Shown here: in pieces, positions 11,301 to 19,423 of the stretch | Layout of the letters: every line of letters starts with the position of its first letter | Position numbering within the stretch: position 1 is the stretch's first letter | NCBI GenBank assembly: GCA_031213475.1 | Contig: JARUPZ010000009.1 | Span: forward strand, 2,505,001 to 2,569,000 | Length of the DNA: 64,000 nucleotides | Reading direction: 5' to 3' | Source: Nereocystis luetkeana | Taxonomy: Eukaryota; Sar; Phaeophyceae; Laminariales; Laminariaceae | Made by a program: the position numbers and the translations under genes | Notes under the pieces: model-generated | Told to the model about the DNA's origin: nothing | The model's input: the letters and a program-made list of their open reading frames with translations, nothing else | Database searches by the model: none

Positions 11301-14300
11301 TAAAGGGGTTAAGCCCTTTTAGCGTTGCTCTCCCGGCGTGGGCCCAAAACGCTCGGATTTAGAGTCATACCTAGGTTTATGGGCAGTGCCGTGCTAATAG
11401 GGTTAAAGCTCACCGGGCTCCCACGATTAAGATTCGTCGTGTGTGCCAATCTGACCCTTGCTGCTTCCACGGGCGCGTGAGCATGTTGGCGTTGTTGCCA
11501 TTGTTGTTGTTGTTGTGGTTGTGGTTGCTGTTGCTGTTGTTGTTTCGTTGTTTTTGTTGTTGTTTTTGTTGGTGTTGTTGCTGTTGTTGCTGTTGTCGTT
11601 TGTTGTTGTTGTTGTTGTTGTGCCCGATGGCGACGGATTCGGATGCGCCACAGGTTGCTGCGGTGCTAGACCTCTCAGAAGTCTCTTTTCTCCCGTTCTG
11701 AGCGAGTGGTTCTCTCACGGGGAAACATCCACCCCGCATCCAAGAAGCCTTCCACAAACGAGGAAACCCAACTACTGTAAGTAGTCGGATAGTTGGCACG
11801 GCAACTGTTGGTAGCTACCCTACCCGGTATGGTGTCTATGTGTAGCTGGCGACGTTCGAGTCTCCCATCTCACAACTCTAATGGCGAGGAGTCAGTGGGA
11901 ACTATATACTATTACGGGGGACCATAGTTAATAGGACCTACCTGGTATGTTATACATAAAAACCTATATATTTCACCATTTTTACTAACAATATTTGGTC
12001 CTATTAACTATGGTCCCCCGTAATATCTACCAGGTATGGACTATTATGTCTTGGAGGCGTTCTACGACAGAGGTTCACGCTAATTTTTCTGAGGCTCCTC
12101 ACTTGAGGAGCTCCATACCCTCACCCCAAAACGGACTTCAGCAAAAATCGAATTGCATCCCGATGAATAATCCCGTGGCCCAAGTGTAATCAAACGTCAT
12201 TTTTCGAAACAATGATTGGCTTCGCGTGGGTTTCGGGGTAAGGAGTCCCGTCATTCAGAAACCTTTGTAGCAGAAATGTGCTAGCGTCCTTGTAACTGTG
12301 GCAAGTCACTAACAAGCACTAATTGCTGCACGTATCGATTGATTGTTGGTGTGTCGCGCGATGGTCTGTAAAGGTGGTGACATGCTTCGTCTGCGGCGGG
12401 GTCACCGCCCAAGGCGGGACGGAGCGACGCGCACACCACAGGAGGCGCCAGAGGAGGAAAGGAGGTGGCGGCGAGCCTGACGCTGTGCCGGAAGCCGGTG
12501 CGAAATGGTGGGGGGGGGGGGGGTCTGAGTGTTCCTTGGGTGGAAGAGAGGGGAGGGCCGGCTTACTTAGTCCATTCTTCTCTTTTTGATTTTTTTTTTG
12601 TGTGCCTTTTGGTGGATAAGGAGCACAAATCAAAATTTGGAACTATTTCCGAGGAGGCTAGACTTCTTTTCGTCGATTCTGCTTTTTTTAATGTTTTTGC
12701 TTTTTCATCTGTTTACTGGTTATCGAGCATAAACCAGAAAAAAACAGTACAACATGCTACTCGTACCACGTTTTCCCCTTGGGGGGGGGGAGGGGATTGT
12801 ACTCGATAGGAGAGATGTAATCGATCTCATGCATGGCCGTAGTCGTATGACCTGGGGGGGAGGGGGGGGGGGCAGAAGGAGGCGTGATTTTCTTATTTTT
12901 CGCGTTTTGTTGTTGCATTTCTTTTTGTTTTGCGATCTGCAAGACTCCCGCGATGTTTTTTTGCCTGAAACATGTTCTTCGACGCTTTTTTTTTTGTCGT
13001 CGTAGACATCCGAGTCCATCCATAATCCCACCAGCCTTTTTGTCGCCATCGGCCGCGCGGCAAGACCAATGGTACGTTTATACCTGGTGCCGGGTTTAGC
13101 GGTGGACCTCATTTTTCTGTGGCTCCCACTTTTAGTTTTCGTTTCGGCCAGAATATATCGCTGGGGCCGACAGATCTCCTCATCCCTTTTGGAGCTGCAG
13201 TCCCGTTTTGGGGGCAGACCACTCGAACTCATACCATTCTTTTTTTTTTTTACAACATTTTTCGTGAAAGTAGGTGAATCACCGCGCGGGATTGTTCGTC
13301 GGGCCGCTGCACTTTTTTTTTTTTTTTTCTTTCGTGGCTTTTTTATGATTTTTTTTTTTCGTGGCTTTTTTACGTTTTTTTTTTTTCTACAGTATCTCAA
13401 GTTTGAGGAAAGGAAGCCTCATAAACGTGTGGGTGGGGCACCCCCTCCTCTATCTAGACCGTGGCCTGCGTCTTGAGACATAAAAGTGAACATTTTGATG
13501 AAAAATGAAAGTCAGACTCGAGGAAAACGTTTTAAAAAACATTCTGAGGTGTGTCACGACAGAAGTAGGGTAGCATTTTTTGGCCACTTGGTTCATGACT
13601 GCCTCTCCGCTCCTATTTTCTGACTCGCTTGTGTTGTTGTCTTCTCGTACCCGGTACGATGGCGTTTCGCTTTCTTGACCCATGAATTTGCGGGGTTTTT
13701 TTGTTTTTTTTTGCTTTTGGGCTTTCTCTGCCTCACAGTCTGTGACCACAGAAGTGGTACCTCTCTAGGATGAGGAATCAGGACGGAAAAAAAACTGGGT
13801 GTACTGATGAAACCGGGTAGAAACGACGATTGAATGTAAAGACAATACGTCTCCTTGAAGGCACTGATAAATCTACCCGGCATCTTTAAATGTTGGCATG
13901 CTTTCGTGAGATTTACAGTAGGGTTGAGCACTGCCTGCCTGACTCAGTCCGTAACGATTACACTAACTGTCGTCGAAATCAAATCAGTATACTGGATTGC
14001 GGTAGTACACCCTCTCTCCCCTCCTTCGCTCTCCTCCCGAAACTCATGTAGTGGACCTCCGTACGGAAATTTGGCGTGTTTCTTGGACGTACGTGAGATA
14101 AAACTACCGGCGAGCATACTGGTCAGGTCAATCAGTAGATTGCTTTACAGCACATCGCTACAGACACTGTGTCAGTGCCCAGTCGCAGGCTGGGTCAGGT
14201 CGGACCGGGTCGGGTCGGGTCGGGTCGGGTCGGATCGCGTCAAGGTAACCCGCTGGCAGTGTAGTGCTGTGTTTCCCTTTGTCGGCCTCGAACCGGAGGA

Positions 14301-17081
14301 AGCATCTCAGGGTACCGATAGTTACATATTTTTGACTTTCGTCGTTCGCCCTTTTCATGCGCGCGTTCATGGCTATCTCTCGGTATCCGTTCGACTAGCT
14401 ACCCCTACACGAAATGTGGTTCAGCATAGGGGGGGGGGGGTTGAGGCGTCAATAAATCAGTGTCTAGTTCTCAACGTTCATCCCGGCAGTTGTTTCCGAC
14501 CGGTCAGTCGGCCTGCGGGGGTGTAGCCTATTCCCCGAAACCTTTAAAGGGGAATCTTACCCCCAGAACCTTTACAAAACCAAGAAATCTTCCGCTTGTG
14601 GCAGTAGGACGCCTCACCCTACGTACGTACTCAAGAGCACCGCTCTATGCTACTGGAATAGTAGGCACGTCCGAGTAATTTTACTGTCAAGGCGTTCTAC
14701 GATAGAGGTTCACCCCTCAATTTTCTGAGGCTCCTCACTTCAGGAGCTCAATTCCTCATCAGAAAGCTGACTTCAGCAAAAATCAAATTGCATCCCGATG
14801 AATAATCCCATTTCCCGAGATTCGCATCATTCCGACGATTTGGGGGTTAAGGAATCCCGTCTTTAGGAAAAAAAAAATGCGGAAATGTGCTACCTCTATC
14901 GTAAAGCGTGACTATCGTCGTGGTTTTGTTGGTTTTTTTTAGTTGCGTTCTTGGGTCGTCCCTGTTTTTGTTGTTCGCTGTTGCTGCGGTCGCTGTTGTG
15001 ATTGTTGTTGCCATGACTCTCGTTTCGGCGTTTTTCTCTCTTTTTCTTTTTCCCCGATTATTCTCCGGCGGATTGGTAGAACTAAGCCTAAGCTCACCAC
15101 ACTTCCACGTTCAGATCACGTGTCGTGTGTCAATTTAGGGGGCAAGTGCCCGCGATGGTCATAAGTGGTGGTGGTGGTGGTGGTCGAAGTGGGCTTGGCG
15201 TGGATGTTGGCGGTGGATGTTGGTGTTGGTATTTGTCTTGGTGTTATTGTGGTAGTGTCGGTGTTGGTGTTGGTGTTGTTGTTCGTTTTGGTGCTGACGC
15301 CGGTGTTGACCTTGGTGCTGATGTTTGCGTTGGCGTGAGTGTGATGGTGTTTGTGCTGCTGTGGTCCTGGTGCTTGGTGTCGTCGTGTTCTTGTGTTGAC
15401 GCTGGCGCGGGTGCCTTGTGTTGCTATCGCTGTTTTTCCCTGGTGCTGCTGCTGCTGCTGCTGGTGCTGCTGGTGGTGTCGGCATTGACGTTGGTGCACT
15501 GGTGCTGGGGTTGGCGTGGGTGTTGGTGTTGGTGTTTTTGTTGGTGCTGGTGCTGGTGCTGGTGTTGGTACTACTACAGTAGTTTCGATGTTGGTGTTGG
15601 TCTCGGTGTTCGCGTCGATGCTAGTGTCGGCGTTGGTGCTGGTATCGTCGCCGGTGTTGGTGTGGGTGGGAGTGTCGGGGTTGGGACTATTTACGGGGGA
15701 AGACCTACGGCAAACACCAAAACCTGTATATCTTCGTATTTTTAATGACATTATTTGGTCCTGTTAACTTTAGTCCCCCATGATAGTATTGGGTTCGGCG
15801 TTACGTTTGGTCTTGATGTTGTCGGCGTCAGGGTTGGCGTGGGTGTTGGTGTCGCTGTTAATGTTGGCGTTGGTGTTTGTGCTGGTTGGGTGTTGGTGTT
15901 GGGTGTTGGGTGTTGGGTGTTGGTGTTGGTGCCTGTGCCTGTGCCGTTGTTGTCATCGGTTATGGTGTTGGTGTTAGTGGTGACGGTGATTTCGGTGGCG
16001 TTGGCGTCGGCGTTGGCGATGCCGGTGCTGGCATCGCCACGACGTCGTCCGCTTGCGTTGGTGCTGGTGTTGGTGTCAGAGTTTCTTCTGGTGTTGGTGT
16101 TGTCGTGCCATGGTTGGTGTTGTCGTGCCATGGTTGGTGTCGGTGTCGGTTGTAGTGGGGGTGGGGGTGTTGGTGGCGGTGGCGTTTCGGTGCTAGGGCT
16201 GGTGCTGACATCATCATGACGTCGTCGCCTGGCTGGCCTAGATGATTGTTTCGACCGGGACAGGGAGCACTGGCTGCTACCGACGTCGAAAGTCCGCGGA
16301 TGACCGTGTGTGTCATGTGGCATGCCGTGTTCTAGCCCGTTGCCAAATAAGAGGGAGCGAGTTGCGAACCAGCCCCATTCCATTCATACTTATCCGTGCC
16401 TACGCCTCTTTTGCGGATACTGCTTAGCTCACCTCGCACGGCCCTTCCCCCCCCCCCCCTTGCCTCCCAGCACCCGGAAGAAACGGAAACAGGAGGTCTA
16501 GGGTTGCCACCAACCTTCGGGGAAATTTCATCCCTATGGGGGTTTCTTCCTCGCCTTCTCCTCGCGGAGTGACCCCTCTACCCTCCACCGCCTCGGCTTC
16601 CTCGAAGAAGAAAAGAAGAAAGCTAGTGGGACCGACGGGGGGGTGTTCCCCCAAGGCTGGTGGTGGTGTTGGTGGTGTTGGTGGTGGTGGTGATGATGGT
16701 GGTGATGGTGGTGGTGTTGGCAGTGGTGGTGGTGGCGGCAACCGTGACCAAAGCGGCGGAGGAGAACGTTCCAGGAATCTTCCTGCGCCGGCGGCGGCGG
16801 CAATTGCTTTCGGCGGGATGGGCGGCCGTAGCAGCAGCAATAACAGCAGGTACGGTGGGAGGCTCGACTTCAGCGCAGCAGCAGCAGCAGCAGCAGCAGG
16901 GAGGGGTGGCTCTTCCGCCAGCCAGGCTGTTGCTGCTGCTACGACCACTACTGTTGCTAGGGAGCCCCCTAGCTTGCTCGAGAAAATTCGGAAGGACGCG
17001 AAGAAAAAACGCCGGCAAGGAGCTGCTGCTGCTGCCACTGCTACTACGCCTGGCGCGGGGGCTGGGGGGGGAATGGATTGA
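3119..17081 (+). CDS. RPP21: RNase P/MRP protein subunit, Rpp21/Rpr2/Snm1 type (spliced)
   Basis: Proposed join: 3119-3221, 9624-9868, 12374-12497, 16471-17081. This protein family binds the RNase P or MRP RNA in the nucleus and helps in tRNA 5'-end or rRNA processing. The evidence is a helical segment of the R-x-x-Y-L-x-x-A type (family: RLNFLYQAA in human Rpp21), a CGKC knuckle followed by VPGINCRVRVR (family: C-x2-C...PG-x-x-C-x-x-R), and a second CFVC knuckle preceded by a hydrophobic strand. Phases at the proposed joins are 1, 0 and 1, all consistent. The start codon is not found; an upstream exon is required. The first join may miss a short exon, because the spacing from helix to knuckle is about ten residues shorter than in human or yeast. 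The Gly/Ala-rich last exon is the weakest part. Whether it is Rpp21 or Snm1 cannot be decided by eye. Confidence 0.62.
3351..3593 (+). mobile_element. GTTCTACG-type inverted-repeat element
   Basis: It begins GGCGTTCTGCGATAGAGG and ends with the inverse CCTCTACCGTAGAACGC. The interior has the family landmarks: an AGGAGCTC hairpin, CATCCCGATGA, and CCCGTCATTCAGAAA. This is one of the most complete copies in the window. No coding capacity, so it is non-autonomous. Confidence 0.8.
4413..4505. mobile_element. TTAA palindrome MITE
   Basis: Ends read CCCCTTTTAGAACCGCAG and, inverted, CTGCGGTCCAAACAGGG. The middle carries the family pair GGGGCAAACCACTC and TTTGTCCCC. The right end is diverged. Confidence 0.75.
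4520..4770 (-). mobile_element. GTTCTACG-type element split by a TTAA palindrome
   Basis: Minus-strand copy. The 3' part (TTGCTGAAGTCAG, GGTGAGGCAT, AGCTCC) is at 4520-4621 and the 5' end (GAGGAGCCTCAG to CCACCGTAGAACGCC) at 4723-4770. A TTAA palindrome occupies 4622-4722 exactly between AGCTCC and GAGGAGCCTC, which are contiguous in other copies (compare 22262-22290). Confidence 0.75.
4622..4722. mobile_element. TTAA palindrome MITE nested in another element
   Basis: Near-perfect palindrome with TTAA at both outer ends: TTAACCCCTTTAGAGCCGCA on the left and its inverse on the right. Its insertion into a GTTCTACG-type element shows that it moved later than that copy. Confidence 0.85.
5300..5346. 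repeat. TTC microsatellite
   Basis: About fifteen uninterrupted TTC units. The minus strand reads poly-Arg and the plus strand poly-Phe or Ser, neither believable as protein. Confidence 0.9.
5435..5550 (+). mobile_element. TA-MITE copy
   Basis: Ends TTACGGGGGACCATAGT and ATGGTCCCCCGTAA. The interior has AAAAACCTAC and ACAATATTTGGTCC in the forward order. A TTAA palindrome abuts its right end. Confidence 0.85.
5551..5638. mobile_element. TTAA palindrome MITE, abutting a TA-MITE
   Basis: GACCGCAGCAGTCCCGTTTT on the left is matched by TCCCCAAACCTGGACTGCAG on the right. The outermost bases are replaced by the neighbouring TA-MITE end. Confidence 0.7.
5741..5845 (+). mobile_element. TA-MITE copy
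   Basis: TTGCGGAGGGCCATAGTTAA on the left and TTAACTATGGCCCCCCGTAA on the right, with TA next to each end. The interior is in forward order. Confidence 0.85.
5849..6166. mobile_element. Cluster of nested TA-MITE pieces
   Basis: Three left ends (TACGGGGGACCATAG at 5849, 5935 and 6026) and two right ends (about 6127 and 6166) are packed in 318 bp, in mixed orientation. The block TTAACCATTTCTACTA that precedes the second and third left ends is the interior of the first copy. This fits repeated insertion of one copy into the middle of another, or slippage of a nested pair. Confidence 0.75.
6394..6507 (+). mobile_element. TA-MITE copy, diverged
   Basis: TTGCGGGGGGTCCCGTA on the left and GGCCCCCCCGTAA on the right. 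The interior AAAAACCTATACGTTT and AATATTTGGTCC are recognisable. Confidence 0.75.
7062..7166 (-). mobile_element. TA-MITE copy (reverse order)
   Basis: TTCGTGGGGCCATAGTGAAT on the left and ACTATGGTCCCCCATAA on the right. The interior reads GGACCAATTATTGTCAG then ATAGGTTTTTGTG, so the copy lies in reverse. Confidence 0.8.
7167..7256. mobile_element. TTAA palindrome MITE, abutting a TA-MITE
   Basis: CCCTTTTAGAACCGCAGTCC on the left, GGGACTGCGGTACTGAAGGG on the right. It starts at the last base of the preceding TA-MITE. Confidence 0.85.
7475..7976 (+). repeat. Poly-G-headed repeat, long copy
   Basis: The copy opens with a G-rich run and GTACTCGATAGGAGAGATG, then CTCGATCTCATGCATGGC, CGGGACGGAGCATGTCGG, CCAAGCGCGAAGCGCCGTG and GAGCTGCATCCTACTAAG. 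It ends with CTCACGTAGTGAGCGGCATG. The reverse copy at 58046-58592 covers the same length, so ~500 bp is near full size. No TIR is seen and no open frame is shared between copies; class unknown. Confidence 0.8.
8018..8037. repeat. G homopolymer
   Basis: About 20 consecutive G. It follows TATAAAATA and precedes an area with GGCTGATTTGGC/GTCGGC repeats. Confidence 0.9.
8600..8834 (+). mobile_element. GTTCTACG-type element, 5' end degraded
   Basis: TTTTCTGAGGCTCCTCACG, CCGATGGGTAAATCCCATGG, CATTCCCCCGATTTTGGG and the right end CCTCTATCGTAGAACGA are present. The left terminus is lost in GTGGTCCAC. Confidence 0.75.
9387..9535 (+). repeat. Tandem duplication of about 75 bp
   Basis: The block with ACGGTGATCCGTTGCAAAAG and CTCTGTACGGGGAGGTG occurs twice with very few differences. 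The two copies end about 90 bp before the zinc-ribbon exon, in the end of intron 1. Confidence 0.85.
9624..9868 (+). CDS. RPP21: RPP21-like exon: first zinc knuckle
   Basis: The acceptor GTCATCGCAG ends at 9623 and the donor GTGAGT begins at 9869. The frame encodes LPDCIAGSMCGKCGG, then VFVPGINCRVRVRHR, a Lys/Thr/Ala/Ser-rich insert of about 40 residues from a GCC/GCT repeat, and LRTCRNEV. CGKC plus the PG and Arg-rich strand match the Rpr2/Rpp21/Snm1 domain; the insert is longer than in most members. The exon takes one base from upstream and ends in phase 0. Confidence 0.68.
10195..10399 (+). repeat. Tandem duplication of about 103 bp
   Basis: CCCGATTGGTTATTGGGAGC through ATAGGCCTCATGAAAGCCCA appears twice in a row. 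The copies differ by one T in a T-run and a CATCCC/CACCCC change. Confidence 0.9.
11217..11312. mobile_element. TTAA palindrome MITE
   Basis: CCCCTTTTAGAACCGCAGTC on the left and GGGGCCCTAAAGGGGTTAA on the right. The interior CAAACCATTCAAATTTCAAG joins the two arms. Confidence 0.85.
11490..11625. repeat. TTG/CAA triplet-rich stretch
   Basis: Interrupted TTG repeats with TGC and TTT variants. Read on the minus strand they give Asn/Gln runs and on the plus strand Leu/Cys or Val runs. Treated as simple sequence. Confidence 0.85.
11912..12023 (+). mobile_element. TA-MITE copy
   Basis: TTACGGGGGACCATAGTTAA to its inverse, each end followed by TA. The interior is forward, with a GGTATGTTATACAT variant. 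Confidence 0.9.
12055..12290 (+). mobile_element. GTTCTACG-type element, right end degraded
   Basis: Begins GGCGTTCTACGACAGAGG and keeps the AGGAGCTCC hairpin, CATCCCGATGAATAATCCC and CCCGTCATTCAGAAA. It ends GTGCTAGCGTCCTTG in place of the usual CTACCTCTATCG. Confidence 0.8.
12374..12497 (+). CDS. RPP21: RPP21-like exon: second zinc knuckle
   Basis: The acceptor CTGTAAAG ends at 12373. The frame opens VVTCFVCGG, the expected hydrophobic strand plus C-x2-C of the Rpr2 domain; joined to the previous exon it reads RNEVVVTCFVCGG. A very basic RRAHHRRRQRRKGGGG tail follows, as is common after this domain. The donor GTGCGA at 12498 leaves phase 1, matching the exon at 16471. Alternatively the exon reads on to a TGA at 12587-12589 and ends the protein. 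Confidence 0.62.
12781..12870 (+). repeat. Poly-G-headed repeat, short fragment
   Basis: G run, GTACTCGATAGGAGAGATG, AATCGATCTCATGCATGGCC and GTAGTCGTATGACC, then a second G run. Confidence 0.75.
13182..13235. mobile_element. Half of a TTAA palindrome MITE
   Basis: CCCTTTTGGAGCTGCAGTCC and CGTTTTGGGGGCAGACCACT are present; the mirror arm is missing. Confidence 0.65.
14195..14235. repeat. GGTCG pentamer array
   Basis: Seven or eight tandem GGTCG/GGTCA units. The unit is the same as in the GGGTC palindrome at 1815-1975. Confidence 0.85.
14691..14908 (+). mobile_element. GTTCTACG-type element
   Basis: GGCGTTCTACGATAGAGG on the left and CTACCTCTATCGTAAAGCG on the right. About 20 bp of the middle (between TCCCATTTCCCGAG and the CATTCCGACG block) is missing relative to other copies. 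Confidence 0.85.
15150..16190. repeat. One-kilobase GT-rich cryptic repeat (GGTGTT/GTTGGT)
   Basis: A strand-asymmetric stretch built of degenerate GTTGGTGTTG and GCTGGTGCTG units, broken only by a TA-MITE. Frames on both strands are open for up to 210 codons because stop codons cannot arise easily from these units. Encoded Pro-Thr or Val-Gly repeats look like artefacts. Confidence 0.85.
15691..15783 (+). mobile_element. TA-MITE copy inside the GT-rich repeat
   Basis: TTACGGGGGAAGACCTACGG on the left and TTAGTCCCCCATGA on the right. The usual CCATAGTTAATAGG part of the left end is deleted. Confidence 0.75.
16471..17081 (+). CDS. RPP21: Candidate last exon of the RPP21-like gene (Lys and Gly/Ala-rich)
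   Basis: After a C-rich tract and the acceptor TGCCTCCCAG the frame stays open for 203 codons to a TGA at 17079-17081. It begins PGRNGNRRSRVATNLRG, continues with a Ser/Pro part, SSKKKRRKL, a long Gly/Asp/Val repeat, a poly-Ala run and LLEKIRKDAKKKRRQG. The start phase fits the donor at 12498 (Ala codon across the junction). The basic patches suit an RNA-binding tail, but the Gly and Ala runs arise from GGT and GCA repeats, so a chance frame is possible. Confidence 0.35.
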
Positions 17082-17246
17082 CCTGAGAGATAGGGCTGGT
17101 AGGAATGGGGCGGGGGTGGGGGTGGTTGGGGCGGTGGGGGTAGGGACAGTGGTGGTAACGATGGGGGCAGTGATGCTTTCTTTGCAAGTGGTGCCCATGG
17201 TGGTGGTGGCGACTGAAGGAACTCCAGTCGGCGGAAATAGTAGTAG

Positions 17247-17277
<31 letters not shown>

Positions 17278-17545
17278 TATGGTGGGAGGACCGACTACAG
17301 CGCAGCAGCAGAGAGAGGCGGTTCTTCGACGAGCCAGGCTGTGCTGCTGCTGGTGCTGCTGCTGCTGCGGCCACCAGTGATATTGACGGAGCGCAGCCTG
17401 TGACGTTTGTTGCTAGGGATCCCCCTATCTTGCTCGAGAAATATGCGGAACGAGGCAAAGGAGAAACGCTGACGAAGAGCTGCTGCTGCTGCTGCTGCTA
17501 CTGCTGCCGCTGCTGCTACGCCTGACGCAGGGTTAAGGGCAGGAG
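16820..17545 (+). repeat. Diverged tandem duplication across and beyond the candidate exon
   Basis: The block GGCGG...TATGGTGGGAGG...GACTACAGCGCAGCAGC...GCCAGGCTG...GTTGCTAGGGA...TTGCTCGAGAAA occurs at about 16820-17085 and again at about 17225-17545. The second copy has CAG expansions and frameshifts, and its frame stops at 17401-17403. Confidence 0.75.
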
Positions 17546-17725
17546 TGGGCGATACCGAGAGATCAGACGGTCGAGGGTACTCGCGCAGCAGGATATTTTA
17601 AACTATCGTGTGCGTTGCCGGTCCCTACCTTTATCTCGAAAGTGTTTTAGTTGTTACTTTTTCGTGCCGTGTAGATAGGAAGCTCGCGTTTCGCTCGCTA
17701 TTCTTTACACATGGTTTGCGTGTCA

Positions 17726-17800
17726 ATCCTGTGTGTGTTCTTCACATAATCCTGTGTGTGTGCTCTTCACACAACCCTGTGTGTGTGTTCTTCACATATA
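17726..17800 (+). repeat. Short tandem units with CCTGTGTGTG and TTCTTCACA
   Basis: The pair CCTGTGTGTG / TTCTTCACA (or CTCTTCACA) is repeated three times at about 32 bp spacing. Confidence 0.8.
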
Positions 17801-18094
17801 CCTGGGGCCGTATACCACGCGAGATAACATACGCCCCTTAAGAGGAATTTCGCAGCCTGTTTTCATCGAAACAGGGAAGGAGGGGGGGGAGACACGCAAC
17901 ACACGAAAATGGTATGTAATGGAAATTTCTCGTCGACGAGTTCTTCCCGTTGAGTTGTACCAGTTTGGAATTTCGTTCGAACGGGGATGCGCTTCACACG
18001 GGGCACAGAGGTAAGTTCCAGAGCGGTGATTCTTGCTGGCGGAGCAATACCGCAATCGAGCGACATGAACCCTACTAATAGTCCGCCCCACGAG

Positions 18095-18320
18095 CGGGCT
18101 TTCTAGCAGAGGATGCAGCTCACCCTTCGTGCGACTCGCCCACAGCCAACACCGCCTCACGGCGGCGCTTCTTCGCGCTTGGTGCCAGCAATGCCTCGCC
18201 ACCTGGTCTGTGAAAAACCTGGCGTGCTCCGCCGCGGCATTGTATGTATAGGGATGCGAGGGTCTATGGTTATACGACTACGGCCATGCATGAGATCGAG
18301 TACGCCCCCCCCCCCGCGCG
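18095..18320 (-). repeat. Poly-G-headed repeat, reverse copy
   Basis: Reads AGGATGCAGCTCACCCTTCG through CATGCATGAGATCGAGTACG and ends in a C-rich run with CGCGCGCGCC, the reverse complement of the copy at 7475. Confidence 0.8.
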
Positions 18321-18548
18321 CGCGCCCGCCCCCACAGTCTTTTCCACCTACGGTAATGCGACTTCGAAATCCCTGAGGGACGGTTGCTGCAAAGTATTGG
18401 GAAGGGTCCAGGGACAGGAAAAAGAAGGGGCAATCCGCACCGGATCCTGATTCATATTGAGTAGCTCTTCGGAGCACTTGCAGTAGGGGCATGCTACGGC
18501 AGGAGAGTTTTATGAGACTCCTCTATCTCAAAGAGCTCTATGGGCATG

Positions 18549-18580
18549 GAGGCGTTCTGCGATAGAGGTTTACCCTGAAT
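18549..18580 (+). mobile_element. Fragment of a GTTCTACG-type element
   Basis: Only the left end GGCGTTCTGCGATAGAGG and a few following bases are present. Confidence 0.6.
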
Positions 18581-18715
18581 GATGAGAAATGAAAAGGCAG
18601 CGAACATATGATGAACACGACTGAACAATAGGCCGTCATATGAAGAGCTCATCTGCCAGATAGATATAGGTCCGCACCTACAGTGTGTATACAGAGATAA
18701 CGGTCGTCATCATGC

Positions 18716-18720
<5 letters not shown>

Positions 18721-18746
<26 letters not shown>
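18721..18746. repeat. TA dinucleotide run
   Basis: About 13 TA units following GTGTGTA. Confidence 0.9.
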
Positions 18747-18747
<1 letters not shown>

Positions 18748-19423
18748 CTATTCGGGGGCGGAGCATGTCACACGCATGAAAGACAGACTGAGGTCGCAAC
18801 AATTATAAGCTGTGGCTCTTTTTTTCCTCACGCGAAAATTTCGCTTCGTTAGATTCGTGTCACATTTTTTTCCCCTACTGTAGCAGCGGTAGGTACAGGG
18901 TAACACTTATCATGCCTACCAGGTATATATCAATTTAATGTACACACATCATCTCTCTTGAATGTGTGTACAAATAAATACGGTGAGAATAGCAATACTA
19001 CATGTCGATCGACGTAAAAAACAAACTACTTACCATGTACAAGGGTGAACCCCACCATGAGGTAAGCTCATCAGTCGAGTCGAGCTTTTCGCGCGATGAT
19101 GTCTGACCGACTTACAGGCATCTGGGTGTACACAACAACGAAGAGAAGAACCACGCATGGATGGCGAACTAAAATGCGCATGTGCTGTGACTCTGCTTTG
19201 TAGGTACTCGTCTGAGAAGCCCCTCTGCCAGGTAGGTTTGTGTACAGCTACATATGATATATATCCGTTAAAGCTCTACACGAGCGACGAAAAAAAAACA
19301 CCAAAAAAAAGGCGAAAAAAAATGGAGACCCTTTGTTTCGGAGTACTATTACGGGGGGCCATAGTCAATAGGACCAAATATTGATAGTAAAAATGGGTAT
19401 ATATAGGTTTTTATGTATACCAT

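Larger units (their letters stand above)
9869..12373 (+). other. RPP21-like intron 2
   Basis: It holds a 103 bp tandem duplication (10195-10399), a CAA/TTG-rich stretch (11500-11625), a TTAA palindrome, a TA-MITE and a GTTCTACG-type element. A minus-strand frame at 10677-10931 begins with a signal-peptide-like hydrophobic segment but is not recognised and has no supporting context. Confidence 0.5.
12498..16470 (+). other. RPP21-like intron 3
   Basis: Mostly simple sequence: T runs around 13240-13390, a GGTCG array at 14195-14235, a GT-rich kilobase (15150-16190), a half TTAA palindrome, one GTTCTACG-type element, one TA-MITE and a short poly-G-headed fragment at 12781-12870. A plus-strand frame at 13855-14526 is open for 223 codons but shows no family resemblance. 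If the protein ends at 12589, this stretch is intergenic. Confidence 0.45.

Noticed and set aside
13855..14526. 223-codon plus-strand ORF
   Set aside because: No recognisable domain. It crosses a GGTCG array and a G run, and no neighbouring exon fits.
15116..16383. Long Pro-Thr and Val-Gly repeat ORFs on both strands
   Set aside because: Products of the GT-rich cryptic repeat; no start context, no splice support, equal openness of several frames.
16424..17458. 344-codon minus-strand ORF, Pro/Ala/Ser-rich
   Set aside because: Reverse shadow of GGT/GCA triplets. The plus frame has better splice context and less monotonous sequence in its first third.
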